DNA of 41,295 bases. Source: a bacterium. Lineage in GTDB: Bacteria; JAHJDO01. Shown here piece after piece: positions 8,502-18,466 of this stretch. The stretch lies in assembly GCA_030652805.1 (NCBI GenBank), contig JAUSPT010000076.1:1-41295 (forward strand), given 5' to 3'. How positions within the stretch are numbered: the stretch's first letter is position 1; every line of letters begins with the position of its first letter. The translations under genes and the position numbers were made by a program. The notes under the pieces are model-generated. The model saw only the letters and a list, made by a program, of their open reading frames with translations. It was not told where the DNA came from and searched no databases.

Positions 8502-10220
8502 GTGAAAAGAATTGACCTTAACGGAACGTGGGATTTTCTTGTCGACCTTGACCCAAAATATCATAAGAAAAACAAGAATACCTATGCTTATGCTCAAACG
8601 GATTGGAATCGGCGACACTGGAAGAAAGTAGAAGTTCCGGGAGTCTGGAATAAATATGGACCTGAACTTGATATCTATGAAGGAGTCTGCTGGTTCTCAC
8701 GCACCTTTCAGGTGGACAAGTTGTTAACGAAAGCAACGTCATTATTACGTTTTGGGGCGGTAAATTACCTGTGTGAAGTTTTCGTTAACGGCGAATGCGT
8801 GGGTATGCATGAGGGAGGTTATACGGAATTTACCTTTGATGTATCAAGTTTTTTACAAAAAGGAGAAAATACCATTGCCCTAAGAGTAGATAATCGCGCC
8901 TTTATTATGAAATTACCACCTGTACTTGGTTATTTTAATTATGGCGGTATTCATCGGGACGTGAGTCTTGAAATATATCCTGATTCATTCATGGAAAATT
9001 TATTCATAAGCGCAGAACCTATCCGGCGAGGAGGCAGACTGACTATCAGGGGTTTTGTTGAAAAGAAAACAAAGGAGATTCTCAATATAAAAGTTGCCTG
9101 TGAAGGTGTTTCAGGTCAGGTTACTGTAAAGGCAGACAGCAGTTTTGAAATGATATTAGATACAGAGAATGTAAAAACGTGGACTCCCGAAAACCCCGTT
9201 CTTTATGATACCAAAATTATACTGCTTTCAGGTGAAGAGATAGTAGATACAAGGGAAGTGCGTATAGGTTTTCGTTCTATTACAGCACAAAGTGATGAAA
9301 TTCTATTTAATGATAAGCCAATACAGTTGAATGGCATCTGTTATGTTTATGATAGTCCTGCTTATGGTCTCGTTATGAAGAAAGAACAATTTTTGACTGA
9401 TATTTCACTTTTAAAAGAACTAGGCGTCAACATTATTCGCAGTCATTTTCCTTTTCCCAACGAATTTTATGAGGCTTGCGATAGAGCAGGTATTATGGTC
9501 TGGGTTGAAACTCCGGTCTATTGCATTAATCCGGGGAAAGAAAAAATCAATACCGTATTTTCTGATCCGTCATGGTTATTACTTGCCAAACAAATGATTA
9601 AGGAGATGATTATTCAGGCACGCAACCATCCATGCGTGGTTATTTATAGCATTGGTAATGAGTGCAACGTTGACTGCCCTGAAGCAGAGCCGTTTTTTAG
9701 CAAATTGGCAGCTACTGTGCGTGAACTTGATACAACACGTCTAGTTTCTTACGCTGCGCTTTACGGAATGGTCGGCCCTATAGGTGACATGGTGGATGTC
9801 ATTGGTGTAAACGAGTACTGGGGCTGGTATGATCGACTAAAGGGTGGTGGCACGCCAAAAGCAGGCGCTCAAGGCCTGCCTGACCTAAAGATTGTCGAGA
9901 AAAAATTAACAGAGCTGTCAAAACAATTTAAAAAACCTTTATTACTAACGGAATTTGGTGCGGATTCAATTCCTGGATTTCGTTCAGAGAGTCTTGAATT
10001 GTGGTCGGAGGATTACCATGCTGAACTCCTTAAGCTTACAATTGAACTGGCAAGAACATTGCCTCGAGTGTGTGGGACATTTCCATTCTGCTTTAGCGAT
10101 TACCGGGACCCATCCAAGTTTGTCGGAACTCATTGGGATGCTGTGAATTATAAAGGTGTGGTTAGTTATAATCGGACAAAAAAGATTTCGTTTAAGTATT
10201 TGAAAGCACTATATAGGTAG
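8502..10220 (+). CDS. GH2 beta-glucuronidase/beta-galactosidase-type enzyme
   Basis: 572 residues, GTG start behind AAGGAG. The order of domains is the GH2 one: N-terminal jelly-roll (with LGYFNYGGIHRDVSLEIYP, very like beta-glucuronidases), an immunoglobulin-like domain (about 170-265), then the TIM barrel. The acid/base is Glu387 in SIGNECN and the nucleophile Glu484 in LLTEFGAD. The barrel motif 'LLKELGVNIIRSHFPFPNEFYEACDRAGIMVWVETPVY' is standard. The size matches UidA (about 600) and not LacZ (about 1000). No signal peptide is seen. Glucuronide is the favoured substrate from the FNYGGIHR and TEFGAD pattern, but galactoside is possible. It belongs to the same operon as the toroid and UroD-like genes. 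Confidence 0.9.
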   Translation: MKRIDLNGTWDFLVDLDPKYHKKNKNTYAYAQTDWNRRHWKKVEVPGVWNKYGPELDIYEGVCWFSRTFQVDKLLTKATSLLRFGAVNYLCEVFVNGECVGMHEGGYTEFTFDVSSFLQKGENTIALRVDNRAFIMKLPPVLGYFNYGGIHRDVSLEIYPDSFMENLFISAEPIRRGGRLTIRGFVEKKTKEILNIKVACEGVSGQVTVKADSSFEMILDTENVKTWTPENPVLYDTKIILLSGEEIVDTREVRIGFRSITAQSDEILFNDKPIQLNGICYVYDSPAYGLVMKKEQFLTDISLLKELGVNIIRSHFPFPNEFYEACDRAGIMVWVETPVYCINPGKEKINTVFSDPSWLLLAKQMIKEMIIQARNHPCVVIYSIGNECNVDCPEAEPFFSKLAATVRELDTTRLVSYAALYGMVGPIGDMVDVIGVNEYWGWYDRLKGGGTPKAGAQGLPDLKIVEKKLTELSKQFKKPLLLTEFGADSIPGFRSESLELWSEDYHAELLKLTIELARTLPRVCGTFPFCFSDYRDPSKFVGTHWDAVNYKGVVSYNRTKKISFKYLKALYR

Positions 10221-10236
10221 CAAAGAAGGGGAAATA

Positions 10237-11340
10237 ATGACTTCCAGAGATAGAATGAAAACAGTTCTTTCAGGCAATATTCCTGATAAAGTTCCGTTTT
10301 CCCCAACAATTTATATTGACTATGCTTGTGTGTTATGTGGTAAAAATTTTGAAGATGCACTTATCAATCCATCTTTAGGCGCAGAATGTATGCTTGGTGC
10401 GGCTTTGAAGTATAATACGGATGTTGTACGTTTTGTTATGGGACCTGATGAGTCGTGGTATAGTGACAAGACTGTGAAAAAAGAAGATGGTATACTTATA
10501 CAGTATGATAAGAAGACAGGGACAAAAGAAGGATACTATGATTTTGTGGGTGGAGGATATTATTTCCCTTTTGAAAAACAACGTTTTGTGCAGTGTATTA
10601 ATGAAGTACGTGATATAAAAGTGATAAGTTCTAAGGAGTATATAGAACGTGGTTACCTGAAAGATATCAAACGATATATTGAAAAAGCACATGATAATGG
10701 ATTGTTTGTAGTTGGCATGTGTGGTGGGCAGACAATAAACTTTATGGTTGAGAAATTGGGTAGTGTTGATACTGCGCTTATGAGTTTTTATGATTCGCCT
10801 GATCTTGTGTATGAACTTATTAACAAAGCAGTAGAAATTTCTATCCAGAAAGGTAAAGCATTTATTGAAGTGGGAGTGGATTGTATTTACATTGGTGATT
10901 CCTTTGCGTCTTCCAGTGTTATATCGCCTGATATATATAAACGTTTCTGTGCTCCGGCATATAAAGAAGTTACGCAAGAATTTCATAATTCAGGTGTTTT
11001 TTGTTATATGCATTGCTGTGGGAATTATAATCCCTTACTTGAATTTTTACCTTCAATCGGAATAGATGCTATGGATGGGATAGATCCTACAAGCGGTATG
11101 AGTGTAAAACGCACAAAAGATGCAATTGGTAAAGAACTTACATTAATGGGAGGAATAAGTTGTCTTACACTTCTAAATGGTTCTTCTGAAGAGGTGTATG
11201 ATGAAGCAAGGAAGTGCATTGAAGAAGGTAAATCAGGTGGAAGATATGTCCTTGGAAGTGCATGTGCAGTACCAAGAGCAACCCCTACAAAAAATATAAT
11301 TGCGGCACAAAAAGCGATATTTGAATATGGTTGGTATTAA
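10237..11340 (+). CDS. UroD-family methyltransferase-like protein (MtaA/CmuA type)
   Basis: 367 residues, ATG behind AAGGGG. The fold is that of uroporphyrinogen decarboxylase, but the key residues are those of the corrinoid-linked methyltransferase branch: H259-x-C261 in YMHCCGN, and Cys343 in the C-terminal GSACAVPRATP. MtaA- and CmuA-type enzymes use a His-x-Cys...Cys zinc site. The N-terminus 'TSRDRMKTVLSGNIPDKVPFSP' is typical of these 'UroD-like' proteins in anaerobes, and no other heme gene is nearby. Such proteins move methyl groups between a corrinoid protein and a thiol or other acceptor, so a role in demethylating sugar or aglycone O-methyl groups is an attractive inference here. 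No corrinoid protein gene is in the window. Confidence 0.8.
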   Translation: MTSRDRMKTVLSGNIPDKVPFSPTIYIDYACVLCGKNFEDALINPSLGAECMLGAALKYNTDVVRFVMGPDESWYSDKTVKKEDGILIQYDKKTGTKEGYYDFVGGGYYFPFEKQRFVQCINEVRDIKVISSKEYIERGYLKDIKRYIEKAHDNGLFVVGMCGGQTINFMVEKLGSVDTALMSFYDSPDLVYELINKAVEISIQKGKAFIEVGVDCIYIGDSFASSSVISPDIYKRFCAPAYKEVTQEFHNSGVFCYMHCCGNYNPLLEFLPSIGIDAMDGIDPTSGMSVKRTKDAIGKELTLMGGISCLTLLNGSSEEVYDEARKCIEEGKSGGRYVLGSACAVPRATPTKNIIAAQKAIFEYGWY

Positions 11341-11358
11341 AATCCAATACAGGAAGGG

Positions 11359-14016
11359 ATGATTAAGAAGTTATTTGTCGTTCATCATACTCATACAGAC
11401 ATTGGCTATACAGATATCCAGACTAAGATAATGAATGACCATGTTGATTTTATAGATAAGGTCTTGGATTATTGCAAAGAGACGGATAATTATCCAGAAG
11501 AATCAAAATTTAAATGGACATGTGAAGTTTCATGGACAGTTAAAAATTATTTAAAAAAAAGACCTGAAAGGATTAATGAGTTCATTCAAAGGGTAAAAGA
11601 AGGGAGAATAGAAGTAACCGGACTTTATCTGAATGTTACTGAATTATATACTGCCGAGGAACTTATTCGTTCTCTCTATTTTGCTAAGAAGTTAGAAAAA
11701 AATTATGGAATTAAAGTAGTTTCTGCAATGAACTCCGACGTGCCCGGCTTATCCTGGGGTCTTCCGCAAATTTTTCCCGGAGCAGGTATTAAATATCTTT
11801 CTATGGCTCCTAATAGTATCAGGGCTAAAAGGATTTCAGTTCCCCAGCCTTTTTATTGGATTTCTCCTGATGAAAGCAGGGTTCTTGTCTGGACCAATAA
11901 TGATTCTTATGGAGCAGGATATAATCTTGGACTTGGAAGTAGTTATAAAACATTTTCTAAAAAGCTACCTGAATATCTCAGACATCTTGAAAATAAAAAT
12001 TATCCCTACGATGCTTATTGCCTGCGAATGGCCATGGATAATGTTGATCCTCATATTGAACTCTCCAAAATTGCTAGAGAATGGAACGAGAAACATGTTT
12101 CTCCTCAAATTATTGTCTCCACAAACAAAGATTTCTTTGAGTATATGGAGAAGAAATACAAAAACAAATTTCCGTCTTATAAACTTGCCTGGCCGGACTG
12201 GTGGGCTGACGGGAGTGCATCCGCTGCTTATGAGACAGGGCTATCAAGGAAGACAAAAAGAAGGTTAAAGGTCGCAGAAGCGCTCCTTGCTCTGCAATCG
12301 TTCTATCAAAGCCCTTATCCTAAAAGAGAGATTGATAATATCTGGGATAATTTAATGTTTTTTGATGAGCATACATGGGGAGCAACATCAACATACGGAC
12401 TCGAATCCCCTATAGCAAAAGGGAGCTGGGCGATAAAGTCTTCCTTTATTTATAATGCCGTCGTAGAGGCCGAAAGGCTTCTGAAGAAAGCAAAGATTCT
12501 GACTAATAGGAAAGATTCTGCAGGGAAAAAGGACGTTTTTAATTTAGAATTATTACTACTTCAGGAACACAGTGACTCACTTAAGGAGATAGTTGTATTT
12601 AGCCCGTTCTTTCAGAGCAGAAAATCTCTTATTTCTTTTACAATGGGCCGTGAAGCATTGAAAGAAAAGTTTCATGTTAAAGATGGAAAGGAGATTTTGC
12701 CGATTCAGGTAGAAAAGATAGATAGAGAGGTTCCATGGAAAAAAGAAGAAGCAAAAGTTTCTTTTGTAGCCACCATTCCATCTTTTGGCTATAAAACCTT
12801 TGAGGTGATTTCCCGGGGTTCAGCTTATCAGTCTGATTTCTCTTTTGGAAAAGATAGCATTGAGAATAATTTTTATAAAGTTTCTCTTGACCATATCACC
12901 GGCGGGATAAAAAGCATCTATGATAAGCAGCTTGGAAGAGAATTGGTGGAGCAAAAAAGTCCCTATAGAGTTAATCAGTGTATCTATGAAGAGGCAGCCT
13001 TCGCCGGAGGAAAAAATCCTTTGGAACAGAGAGAGACAATTTTCAATGCTATCAAGTTTTATGGTGTTACTTCTGCAATAAAAGAAAGAGACACAAAATT
13101 TCGCAGGTTTAGTCCAACAATTTCTGAAATAAAGAGAGGCAAGGATGGCACTGTGATGGGCAGCTTAATCTCAGAGGCCAAGTTAAGAAAATGCCGTAAA
13201 ATCATCCAGGAGGTTATTCTTTATCATGACCTGAAGAGAATAGATATAGTGAACACCATCTTCAAGGAAGAAACCCTAAATCCAGAAGCTGTTTATTATG
13301 CTTTTCCCTTTAATTTTAAGAATCCAGAGATAAAATTTGAAATTGCCGGGGCATCAATGAGACCGGAAATTGACCAATTACCCGGTTCAGCCAAGGATTA
13401 TTATTCTATTCAGGACTGGGTCTCTATTTCAGATAAAGATTGTAGTGTAGTCTGGACTGCAAAAGAGGCTCCTCTGGTTCAGTTTGGGGAAATAAATACA
13501 GGAAAATGGCTTAGTAATGTCCGAATAAAAAATGGCACTCTTTTCTCATGGATAATGAATAATTACTGGTTTACGAATTTTAGGGCAAGCCAGGGAGGAA
13601 AATCTGTTTTTCATTATTCCCTTACAAGTTGTAAAGGGAAGATTAATAACTCAACAGCTTCTCTCTTTGCCCAAGAGTGCAATAACTCCTCAATTAGTCT
13701 AGCAATTGATAAAAACCTAAAAGTAGCTTTGCCGAAAAAATACAGTTTTATTTCTTTGGATAAGAAAAATGTTTCTCTTTTAGCCTTAAAAGGGGCTGAG
13801 GACAAAAAAGGATTGATTCTTCGTCTAATAGAGACAGATGGTAGGGATACTGTTATAAAAATAACCTTACCGTTTCTTGAAATTAAAAAGGCCTATCAAA
13901 CGAATCTAGTGGAGGAGAATCAAAAAGAAATTTCCGCAGGAAAGCATTTAATAAACATGTCTATTAAATCATTTGGTATTGCTACGATCAGGATTCAGCG
14001 CTTTGAAAAATCCTAA
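11359..14016 (+). CDS. GH38 alpha-mannosidase-like enzyme
   Basis: 885 residues, ATG at 11359 after AGGAAGGG. The N-terminal catalytic barrel carries the zinc-binding HHTHTDIGYTD (His and Asp ligands), the nucleophile Asp127 in NSDVPGLSWGLP, and the later zinc-site FFDEHTWGA. The C-terminal half (about 400-885) is the beta-rich GH38C region. GH38 enzymes are retaining alpha-mannosidases with a catalytic-site metal. The 'HTHTDIGYTD' start marks the divergent bacterial subgroup often annotated only as 'glycoside hydrolase family 38 N-terminal domain protein', so the exact linkage is unknown. No signal peptide is visible. It is the last gene of the catabolic run; the next gene has its own promoter about 50 bases downstream. 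Confidence 0.88.
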   Translation: MIKKLFVVHHTHTDIGYTDIQTKIMNDHVDFIDKVLDYCKETDNYPEESKFKWTCEVSWTVKNYLKKRPERINEFIQRVKEGRIEVTGLYLNVTELYTAEELIRSLYFAKKLEKNYGIKVVSAMNSDVPGLSWGLPQIFPGAGIKYLSMAPNSIRAKRISVPQPFYWISPDESRVLVWTNNDSYGAGYNLGLGSSYKTFSKKLPEYLRHLENKNYPYDAYCLRMAMDNVDPHIELSKIAREWNEKHVSPQIIVSTNKDFFEYMEKKYKNKFPSYKLAWPDWWADGSASAAYETGLSRKTKRRLKVAEALLALQSFYQSPYPKREIDNIWDNLMFFDEHTWGATSTYGLESPIAKGSWAIKSSFIYNAVVEAERLLKKAKILTNRKDSAGKKDVFNLELLLLQEHSDSLKEIVVFSPFFQSRKSLISFTMGREALKEKFHVKDGKEILPIQVEKIDREVPWKKEEAKVSFVATIPSFGYKTFEVISRGSAYQSDFSFGKDSIENNFYKVSLDHITGGIKSIYDKQLGRELVEQKSPYRVNQCIYEEAAFAGGKNPLEQRETIFNAIKFYGVTSAIKERDTKFRRFSPTISEIKRGKDGTVMGSLISEAKLRKCRKIIQEVILYHDLKRIDIVNTIFKEETLNPEAVYYAFPFNFKNPEIKFEIAGASMRPEIDQLPGSAKDYYSIQDWVSISDKDCSVVWTAKEAPLVQFGEINTGKWLSNVRIKNGTLFSWIMNNYWFTNFRASQGGKSVFHYSLTSCKGKINNSTASLFAQECNNSSISLAIDKNLKVALPKKYSFISLDKKNVSLLALKGAEDKKGLILRLIETDGRDTVIKITLPFLEIKKAYQTNLVEENQKEISAGKHLINMSIKSFGIATIRIQRFEKS

Positions 14017-14066
14017 GTTCTAAATTTCAAATCCAAATAAATTCCTAAATGCCCTGAAAAAAGTGA

Positions 14067-14095
14067 TTGTTACTCTATATCAAATACGCTAAAAT
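14067..14095 (+). promoter_or_regulatory. Sigma70-type promoter of the envelope gene unit
   Basis: TTGTTA at 14067-14072 and TAAAAT at 14090-14095 are separated by exactly 17 bases. The expected transcript start (about 14102) lies upstream of the ATGs at 14142 and 14151 and downstream of the longest in-frame start at 14067. It therefore supports the shorter protein with the signal peptide. Confidence 0.55.
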
Positions 14096-14118
14096 AGCCA
14101 AAATAGTAAAGACAGGTG

Positions 14119-14141
14119 TCATTGCGATTTGTGACTGCAAG
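14119..14141 (+). repeat. Partial copy of the TCATTGCGA repeat family
   Basis: The leader before the first giant gene contains TCATTGCGA followed by a diverged remainder ending in GACTGCAAG. The first nine bases match the arm of the palindromic element at 23499-23593. It is short, so chance is possible. Confidence 0.3.
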
Positions 14142-14150
14142 ATGCATTCT

Positions 14151-17100
14151 ATGAAGATTAATTCAAAAAATTTGTTTTTCGTTATTCTCTCAATACTTTT
14201 TATCAGTGTCCCCCTCTATTCAACACCAAAGATAGAAAATATATTAGCACTAGAAAAAGCCGGGCTGTCTGAGGAAGCAAAGGGGCATTATGATAAGGCA
14301 TTTGCATTGTATGAAAAGCTAATTAGAGAGACTTCCGATGGCGTACAGCAGGAGATATATCTAAGAAGAATTTTTGATATGCGTTTCAGTATCAGTAATA
14401 AAACAAACGTCTTAAAAATCTGTAAATATATAAGAAAAGGCAGAAAATCTAACCAATCACTAAAATCTCTTGCTAAATGGTTTATGCTGCAGCTATACCT
14501 TGAGGACGGAAAAATTGAGGCGGCAAAGAGCTTGTGCAAAAAACTCGGTTTTATTCAAAACTGGTTTGCAATAGGTCCTTTTGACAATGATGGGAAAACA
14601 GGTTTTGACAAAGAATACCCGCCTGAGACGGAAATAAAAATTTCTTCCGAATATCAGGGTAAGGATAGAGAAGTAAAATGGAGACATATAAATATTGAAT
14701 CTCCGTCAGGATTTGTTGACCTTGGAGCTATTTTCAGACCAAATAAAAATACGTGTAGTTACTTACTAACATTTGTTAAATCAAGCAAGAAAAGAGAAGT
14801 TGCATTTAGAATGGGACACGATGATGCAATTAAGATATGGCTAAATAACAGCTTAGTTTTTAGCAATAATAATTATCATGCTGCACGATTTGATCAGAGT
14901 CATGCAAGAGTCCTTCTTAACAAAGGATGGAACAAAATCCTGATTAAGCTCTGTCAAAAACAGGAGAAATGGGGATTGCTTTTTAGAATAACATCTCCAA
15001 ATGGCAACCCTATATCAAGACTAAAGGTCAGGGCAAATCTGCCCGCAAAGATAGCAGAACATGTTCCTGTGGAAGATACTGTCAGAACTGACTCAGGAAG
15101 TATATCCTGTCTTGAAGAAAGCATCAAAACCGACGCGGGTAATGCGCAACTCTATTATTATTTATCATATTTATACAACAAAAGTCTGCCATATGACGAA
15201 ACCGAACATAAGGATTTTCTATGTATAACAAAGGCTATTCAGCTAAATCCCAATAATCCCTTTTACACCCATCTTGGAGCAAATCTTGCAGATCAACCAA
15301 ACAAAAGAAGAGAGCTGCTGGAAAAAACGATTAAATTAGATCCTTATTTTATAATAGCATTTTATCAATTAGCGGAATATTATTTAAATGCCGATAATCT
15401 GACAAAAGCTCTGCATACAGTTAATAAATGTCTTGATATTAATCCATCATTTCTCCCGTCAATTTGTCTAAAAATCTCTATTTACTCAAAACAAGGATTA
15501 ACCCCGCTTATTTCTCCTTTGCTTGAAGAGGTAAAAGATGCTCCTACACATAAGAAAGAAACACGGAATAATATAATCCGCTATTATGAGTATCATCGTT
15601 CACAGGAAGAAACCTTAGCACAACTCCGAAAGCTTTCAGAGATAGATTTTACAGATAACTGTGCAAGAGACAAGATCGTTAAAATTTTACTAGATACGAG
15701 CAAGGATTCAGAAGCATTGAATAGACTATGTGAAATGTCGGCCTTGAGTCCGTATGATACGAGCATATATCTTCGCAGAGCAAAGATATATGCTAACAGA
15801 TACCAATTCCATAAAGCCATTAAAGTATGTAATCAAGCAATTATTATCTGTCCAGAGAACTATGAAATACTTTCAAGTTTAGGACTTCTGTATCGACGCA
15901 TTGGTAATTACGAAAAGTTTGAGGGGTTTGTCAATGAGGCGTTGAAAATAAAGCCTGACTATACATGGCTCAGAAAATACGCTGAATTTGTGAGTCCAAA
16001 GAAAGAAGCGTATGAAGAGAATTTTACAGAGAACATAGCAGCAATAATCAATTCTGCAAATAACCTAAAACAGACTGATAGCGAAGCTGTTTATCTACTT
16101 GATAAAGCAATCTCACGGGTATATATGGATGGCACTTCGTCTGAATATATACATCAAGTCATTAAAATTCTTACAGATAAAGGCGTAAGGGATTTCAATC
16201 ATCTCAACATATATTATGTGCCTGGAGACCAGGAAGTTATTATTAAAAAAGCATGCATTATAAAAAAAGATGGAACAATAAGAGATTATTATAAATTCTC
16301 TGACGTGTCCACATCCAGCCCACAGTACAGAACATACTATGATTACAGAAGAAAAACCATTAAGTTTAGTTCTCTTGAAAAAGGGGATATTATTGATTTT
16401 GAATACAATGTCAACGATATAGGGGGCAATATATATGGTGATTACTTTGGAAATATGTTCCTGTTTAAAGATACAAATCCTATAATTTTTTCTAAATACA
16501 TTCTCATTGCTCCAAAACGCCGCAAATTTTATTTTTATAGCCCAAAGCTCCATATCATTCCCCGAAAAATTTATGATAAACATGCAGATACTATTAGCTA
16601 TATTTGGGAGAAAAGGAACATTGGAAAAATAGACAAAGAGTTGAGTATGCCTCCTTACCAAGAGATTACTCCGTATCTGCTTATATCTACATTTAAGGAT
16701 TGGACAGATATGGCCAGGTGGTACGCTGATCTTACAAGGGATCAGATGGAATCATCTCCTGAAATAAAAAAGATAGTAGCCTCATTAACAGAAAATAAGA
16801 ATACAGAAATTGATAAGATTGAAGCTATATACAATTATGTTGTTAAGAAAATTAGATATGTAGCTCTGGAATTCGGCATACATGGTTATAAGCCATATAA
16901 AGCATGCCAGGTATTTAGCAGGAAATTCGGTGACTGCAAGGATAAAGCTCTACTGATTATGACAATGCTTAAAGAAGCTGGGATTCCTTCAGAAATTGTA
17001 CTTGTAAGAACAAGATCCCTGGGCAGGTTTGATTTCTCCCAAGCCTCTCTTGGCTTATTTAATCACGCAATATGTCATATCAGACTTAAGGGTGGAAAAG

Positions 17101-17882
17101 AGCTCTGGCTGGATGGCACTGCTGAATATAGCAGTATCAATGAGATACCATGGATGGATCAGGGGGCTCGTGTGTTTGTAGTAGACCTGAAGCGGAGAAA
17201 GGGCATATTATCTGAAATACCTGTTAGCGCAGGCATTCATAATAATCGCATTTCAGATAAAAATGTATTATTAAAAAACGATGGCAGCGCATACATTGGC
17301 GGAACAGAAATAGTTAGTGGAGCATTCTGTTCTGGAATTAGATACTTCTTCCAAATTCCTTCAAAGCAAAAGGAGGAGTTTGAAAAATTATTAAACACCG
17401 TATTTGAAGGTGTGCAAGTAATAAATATCCATTTCCCTGATTTATCAGGACTGGATACTCCTATAAAATACAATTATGCTGTTAGTGTGCCAAAGTTCTT
17501 AAAACCTGTTTCCGAAGGCTTTTCATTTAATCCTGTTATGTTAAGGCACAAACTTACTCAAAGGTATGCTTCAAGTAGTATACGAAAACATGATTTCTTA
17601 CTTTCGTATCCATTTATGGATAACAAAACAACTGAATTCTTACTCCCACAAGGTTATGAAGCAATTCACTTGCCTCAAGATGTTGAGCTGAAAAGTAAAT
17701 TCGGCTCTCTATCAATGATATATGGTAAATTACCTGATAAGATTATAGTTAAAATAAAGCTTCAGTTAGATGTCTCAAGAGTTTTGCCTGAAGAGTATTC
17801 AGAATTTCGCAAATTTGTTGCAGACGTAGATAAGAACGAAAACAAGGAAATAATAATTAAAAAGATACCTGTGGCTGAATGA
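14151..17882 (+). CDS. Exported TPR/jelly-roll/DUF3857/transglutaminase protein, active-site triad intact
   Basis: Starting at the ATG at 14151 gives 1243 residues with a signal peptide (KNLFFVILSILFISVPLYST). Order: short TPR-like helices; a jelly-roll of the 'WFAIGPFDND...EYPPE...GWNKILIKL' type (about 137-290) common in PVC exported proteins; TPR repeats (about 325-600); a DUF3857 domain (about 665-820; 'KILTDKGVRDFNHLNIYYVPGDQEV'); then a transglutaminase core. The triad is complete: Cys929 in FGDCKDKA, His972 in FNHAICH, Asp988 in LWLDGTAEY. Its role is probably a periplasmic or outer-membrane protein-processing or crosslinking enzyme. It overlaps the next gene by ATGA. A paralogue of similar size lies at 22515-26276 with the triad lost. 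No substrate is known. Confidence 0.85.
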   Translation: MKINSKNLFFVILSILFISVPLYSTPKIENILALEKAGLSEEAKGHYDKAFALYEKLIRETSDGVQQEIYLRRIFDMRFSISNKTNVLKICKYIRKGRKSNQSLKSLAKWFMLQLYLEDGKIEAAKSLCKKLGFIQNWFAIGPFDNDGKTGFDKEYPPETEIKISSEYQGKDREVKWRHINIESPSGFVDLGAIFRPNKNTCSYLLTFVKSSKKREVAFRMGHDDAIKIWLNNSLVFSNNNYHAARFDQSHARVLLNKGWNKILIKLCQKQEKWGLLFRITSPNGNPISRLKVRANLPAKIAEHVPVEDTVRTDSGSISCLEESIKTDAGNAQLYYYLSYLYNKSLPYDETEHKDFLCITKAIQLNPNNPFYTHLGANLADQPNKRRELLEKTIKLDPYFIIAFYQLAEYYLNADNLTKALHTVNKCLDINPSFLPSICLKISIYSKQGLTPLISPLLEEVKDAPTHKKETRNNIIRYYEYHRSQEETLAQLRKLSEIDFTDNCARDKIVKILLDTSKDSEALNRLCEMSALSPYDTSIYLRRAKIYANRYQFHKAIKVCNQAIIICPENYEILSSLGLLYRRIGNYEKFEGFVNEALKIKPDYTWLRKYAEFVSPKKEAYEENFTENIAAIINSANNLKQTDSEAVYLLDKAISRVYMDGTSSEYIHQVIKILTDKGVRDFNHLNIYYVPGDQEVIIKKACIIKKDGTIRDYYKFSDVSTSSPQYRTYYDYRRKTIKFSSLEKGDIIDFEYNVNDIGGNIYGDYFGNMFLFKDTNPIIFSKYILIAPKRRKFYFYSPKLHIIPRKIYDKHADTISYIWEKRNIGKIDKELSMPPYQEITPYLLISTFKDWTDMARWYADLTRDQMESSPEIKKIVASLTENKNTEIDKIEAIYNYVVKKIRYVALEFGIHGYKPYKACQVFSRKFGDCKDKALLIMTMLKEAGIPSEIVLVRTRSLGRFDFSQASLGLFNHAICHIRLKGGKELWLDGTAEYSSINEIPWMDQGARVFVVDLKRRKGILSEIPVSAGIHNNRISDKNVLLKNDGSAYIGGTEIVSGAFCSGIRYFFQIPSKQKEEFEKLLNTVFEGVQVINIHFPDLSGLDTPIKYNYAVSVPKFLKPVSEGFSFNPVMLRHKLTQRYASSSIRKHDFLLSYPFMDNKTTEFLLPQGYEAIHLPQDVELKSKFGSLSMIYGKLPDKIIVKIKLQLDVSRVLPEEYSEFRKFVADVDKNENKEIIIKKIPVAE

Positions 17883-18466
17883 TGAAAACAAGAAGAAAGA
17901 GACAACTTTGGAAACTTGAAGTCGCAGTTGTTCTAGCCGGAGTAGTTATGCTTATCTCTTTAGCTGACTGTAACTCGCTAAAACTCATTACATTTACTGA
18001 CATACAAGGACATACTGAACCAACAGTTGTGGTAAAAAAAGAATATAGTTATCAAGAAATGCTAAAGGTTATTAAATCAGCTAAAGAATCTCTATGGATC
18101 TGCGACATTAAATATGAAGATAATCTTTCAGATGAGGTCAATCCCGGAATAGTTAATACAATTCTTCAAGCGGAGCAGCGTGGAGTAGATGTCAGAATTA
18201 TGCACAGAGAGACAGGTACTCTCTGGCTTAATAAATTAAGGAGAGCGGGAATTGTAAATATCTTGGTCCCTCCGTGTGAAAGCAAGATGGTAAGAGAGAA
18301 ATCAAAATATGTAATCGCAGATAAAAAAGTTGTGTTTGTGCAGGACGACAAGCTTGATCATCGTCCAAGAATAATAAGGCACTATTCGCGTGTTAGAGAT
18401 TATATCATAGATTTTAGTGAGAGGTGGAATGAATCAGAGAGGAGAATTAGAAAATATGGTAACTAA
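17879..18466 (+). CDS. Membrane-anchored PLD-like protein with degenerate HKD motif
   Basis: 195 residues beginning with a basic stretch and one hydrophobic helix (LEVAVVLAGVVMLISLADC). The LADC is a poor lipobox, so an N-terminal membrane anchor is more likely. The soluble part resembles one half of a phospholipase D fold: 'YQEMLKVIKSAKESLWICDIKY', 'ILQAEQRGVDVRIMHRE', and then KSKYVIADKKVVFV where the family has H-x-K-x4-D. Here the His is replaced by Lys, leaving K-x-K-x4-D, so catalysis is doubtful. Only one such motif exists, whereas active PLDs need two (by dimer or repeat). It may be a binding partner. The start overlaps the giant gene's stop by four bases. Confidence 0.5.
   Translation: MMKTRRKRQLWKLEVAVVLAGVVMLISLADCNSLKLITFTDIQGHTEPTVVVKKEYSYQEMLKVIKSAKESLWICDIKYEDNLSDEVNPGIVNTILQAEQRGVDVRIMHRETGTLWLNKLRRAGIVNILVPPCESKMVREKSKYVIADKKVVFVQDDKLDHRPRIIRHYSRVRDYIIDFSERWNESERRIRKYGN

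Noticed and set aside
10375-10986. Long open frame on the minus strand across the UroD-like gene
   Set aside because: It has no ribosome site or recognisable motif and lies wholly antisense to a well-supported gene.
10237-11340. Heme-pathway hemE
   Set aside because: The H-x-C...C zinc site and the lack of other heme genes fit the methyltransferase branch of the UroD family.
16113-16661. 182-codon minus-strand frame within the first giant gene
   Set aside because: It is antisense to DUF3857 coding sequence and has no start signal or family pattern.
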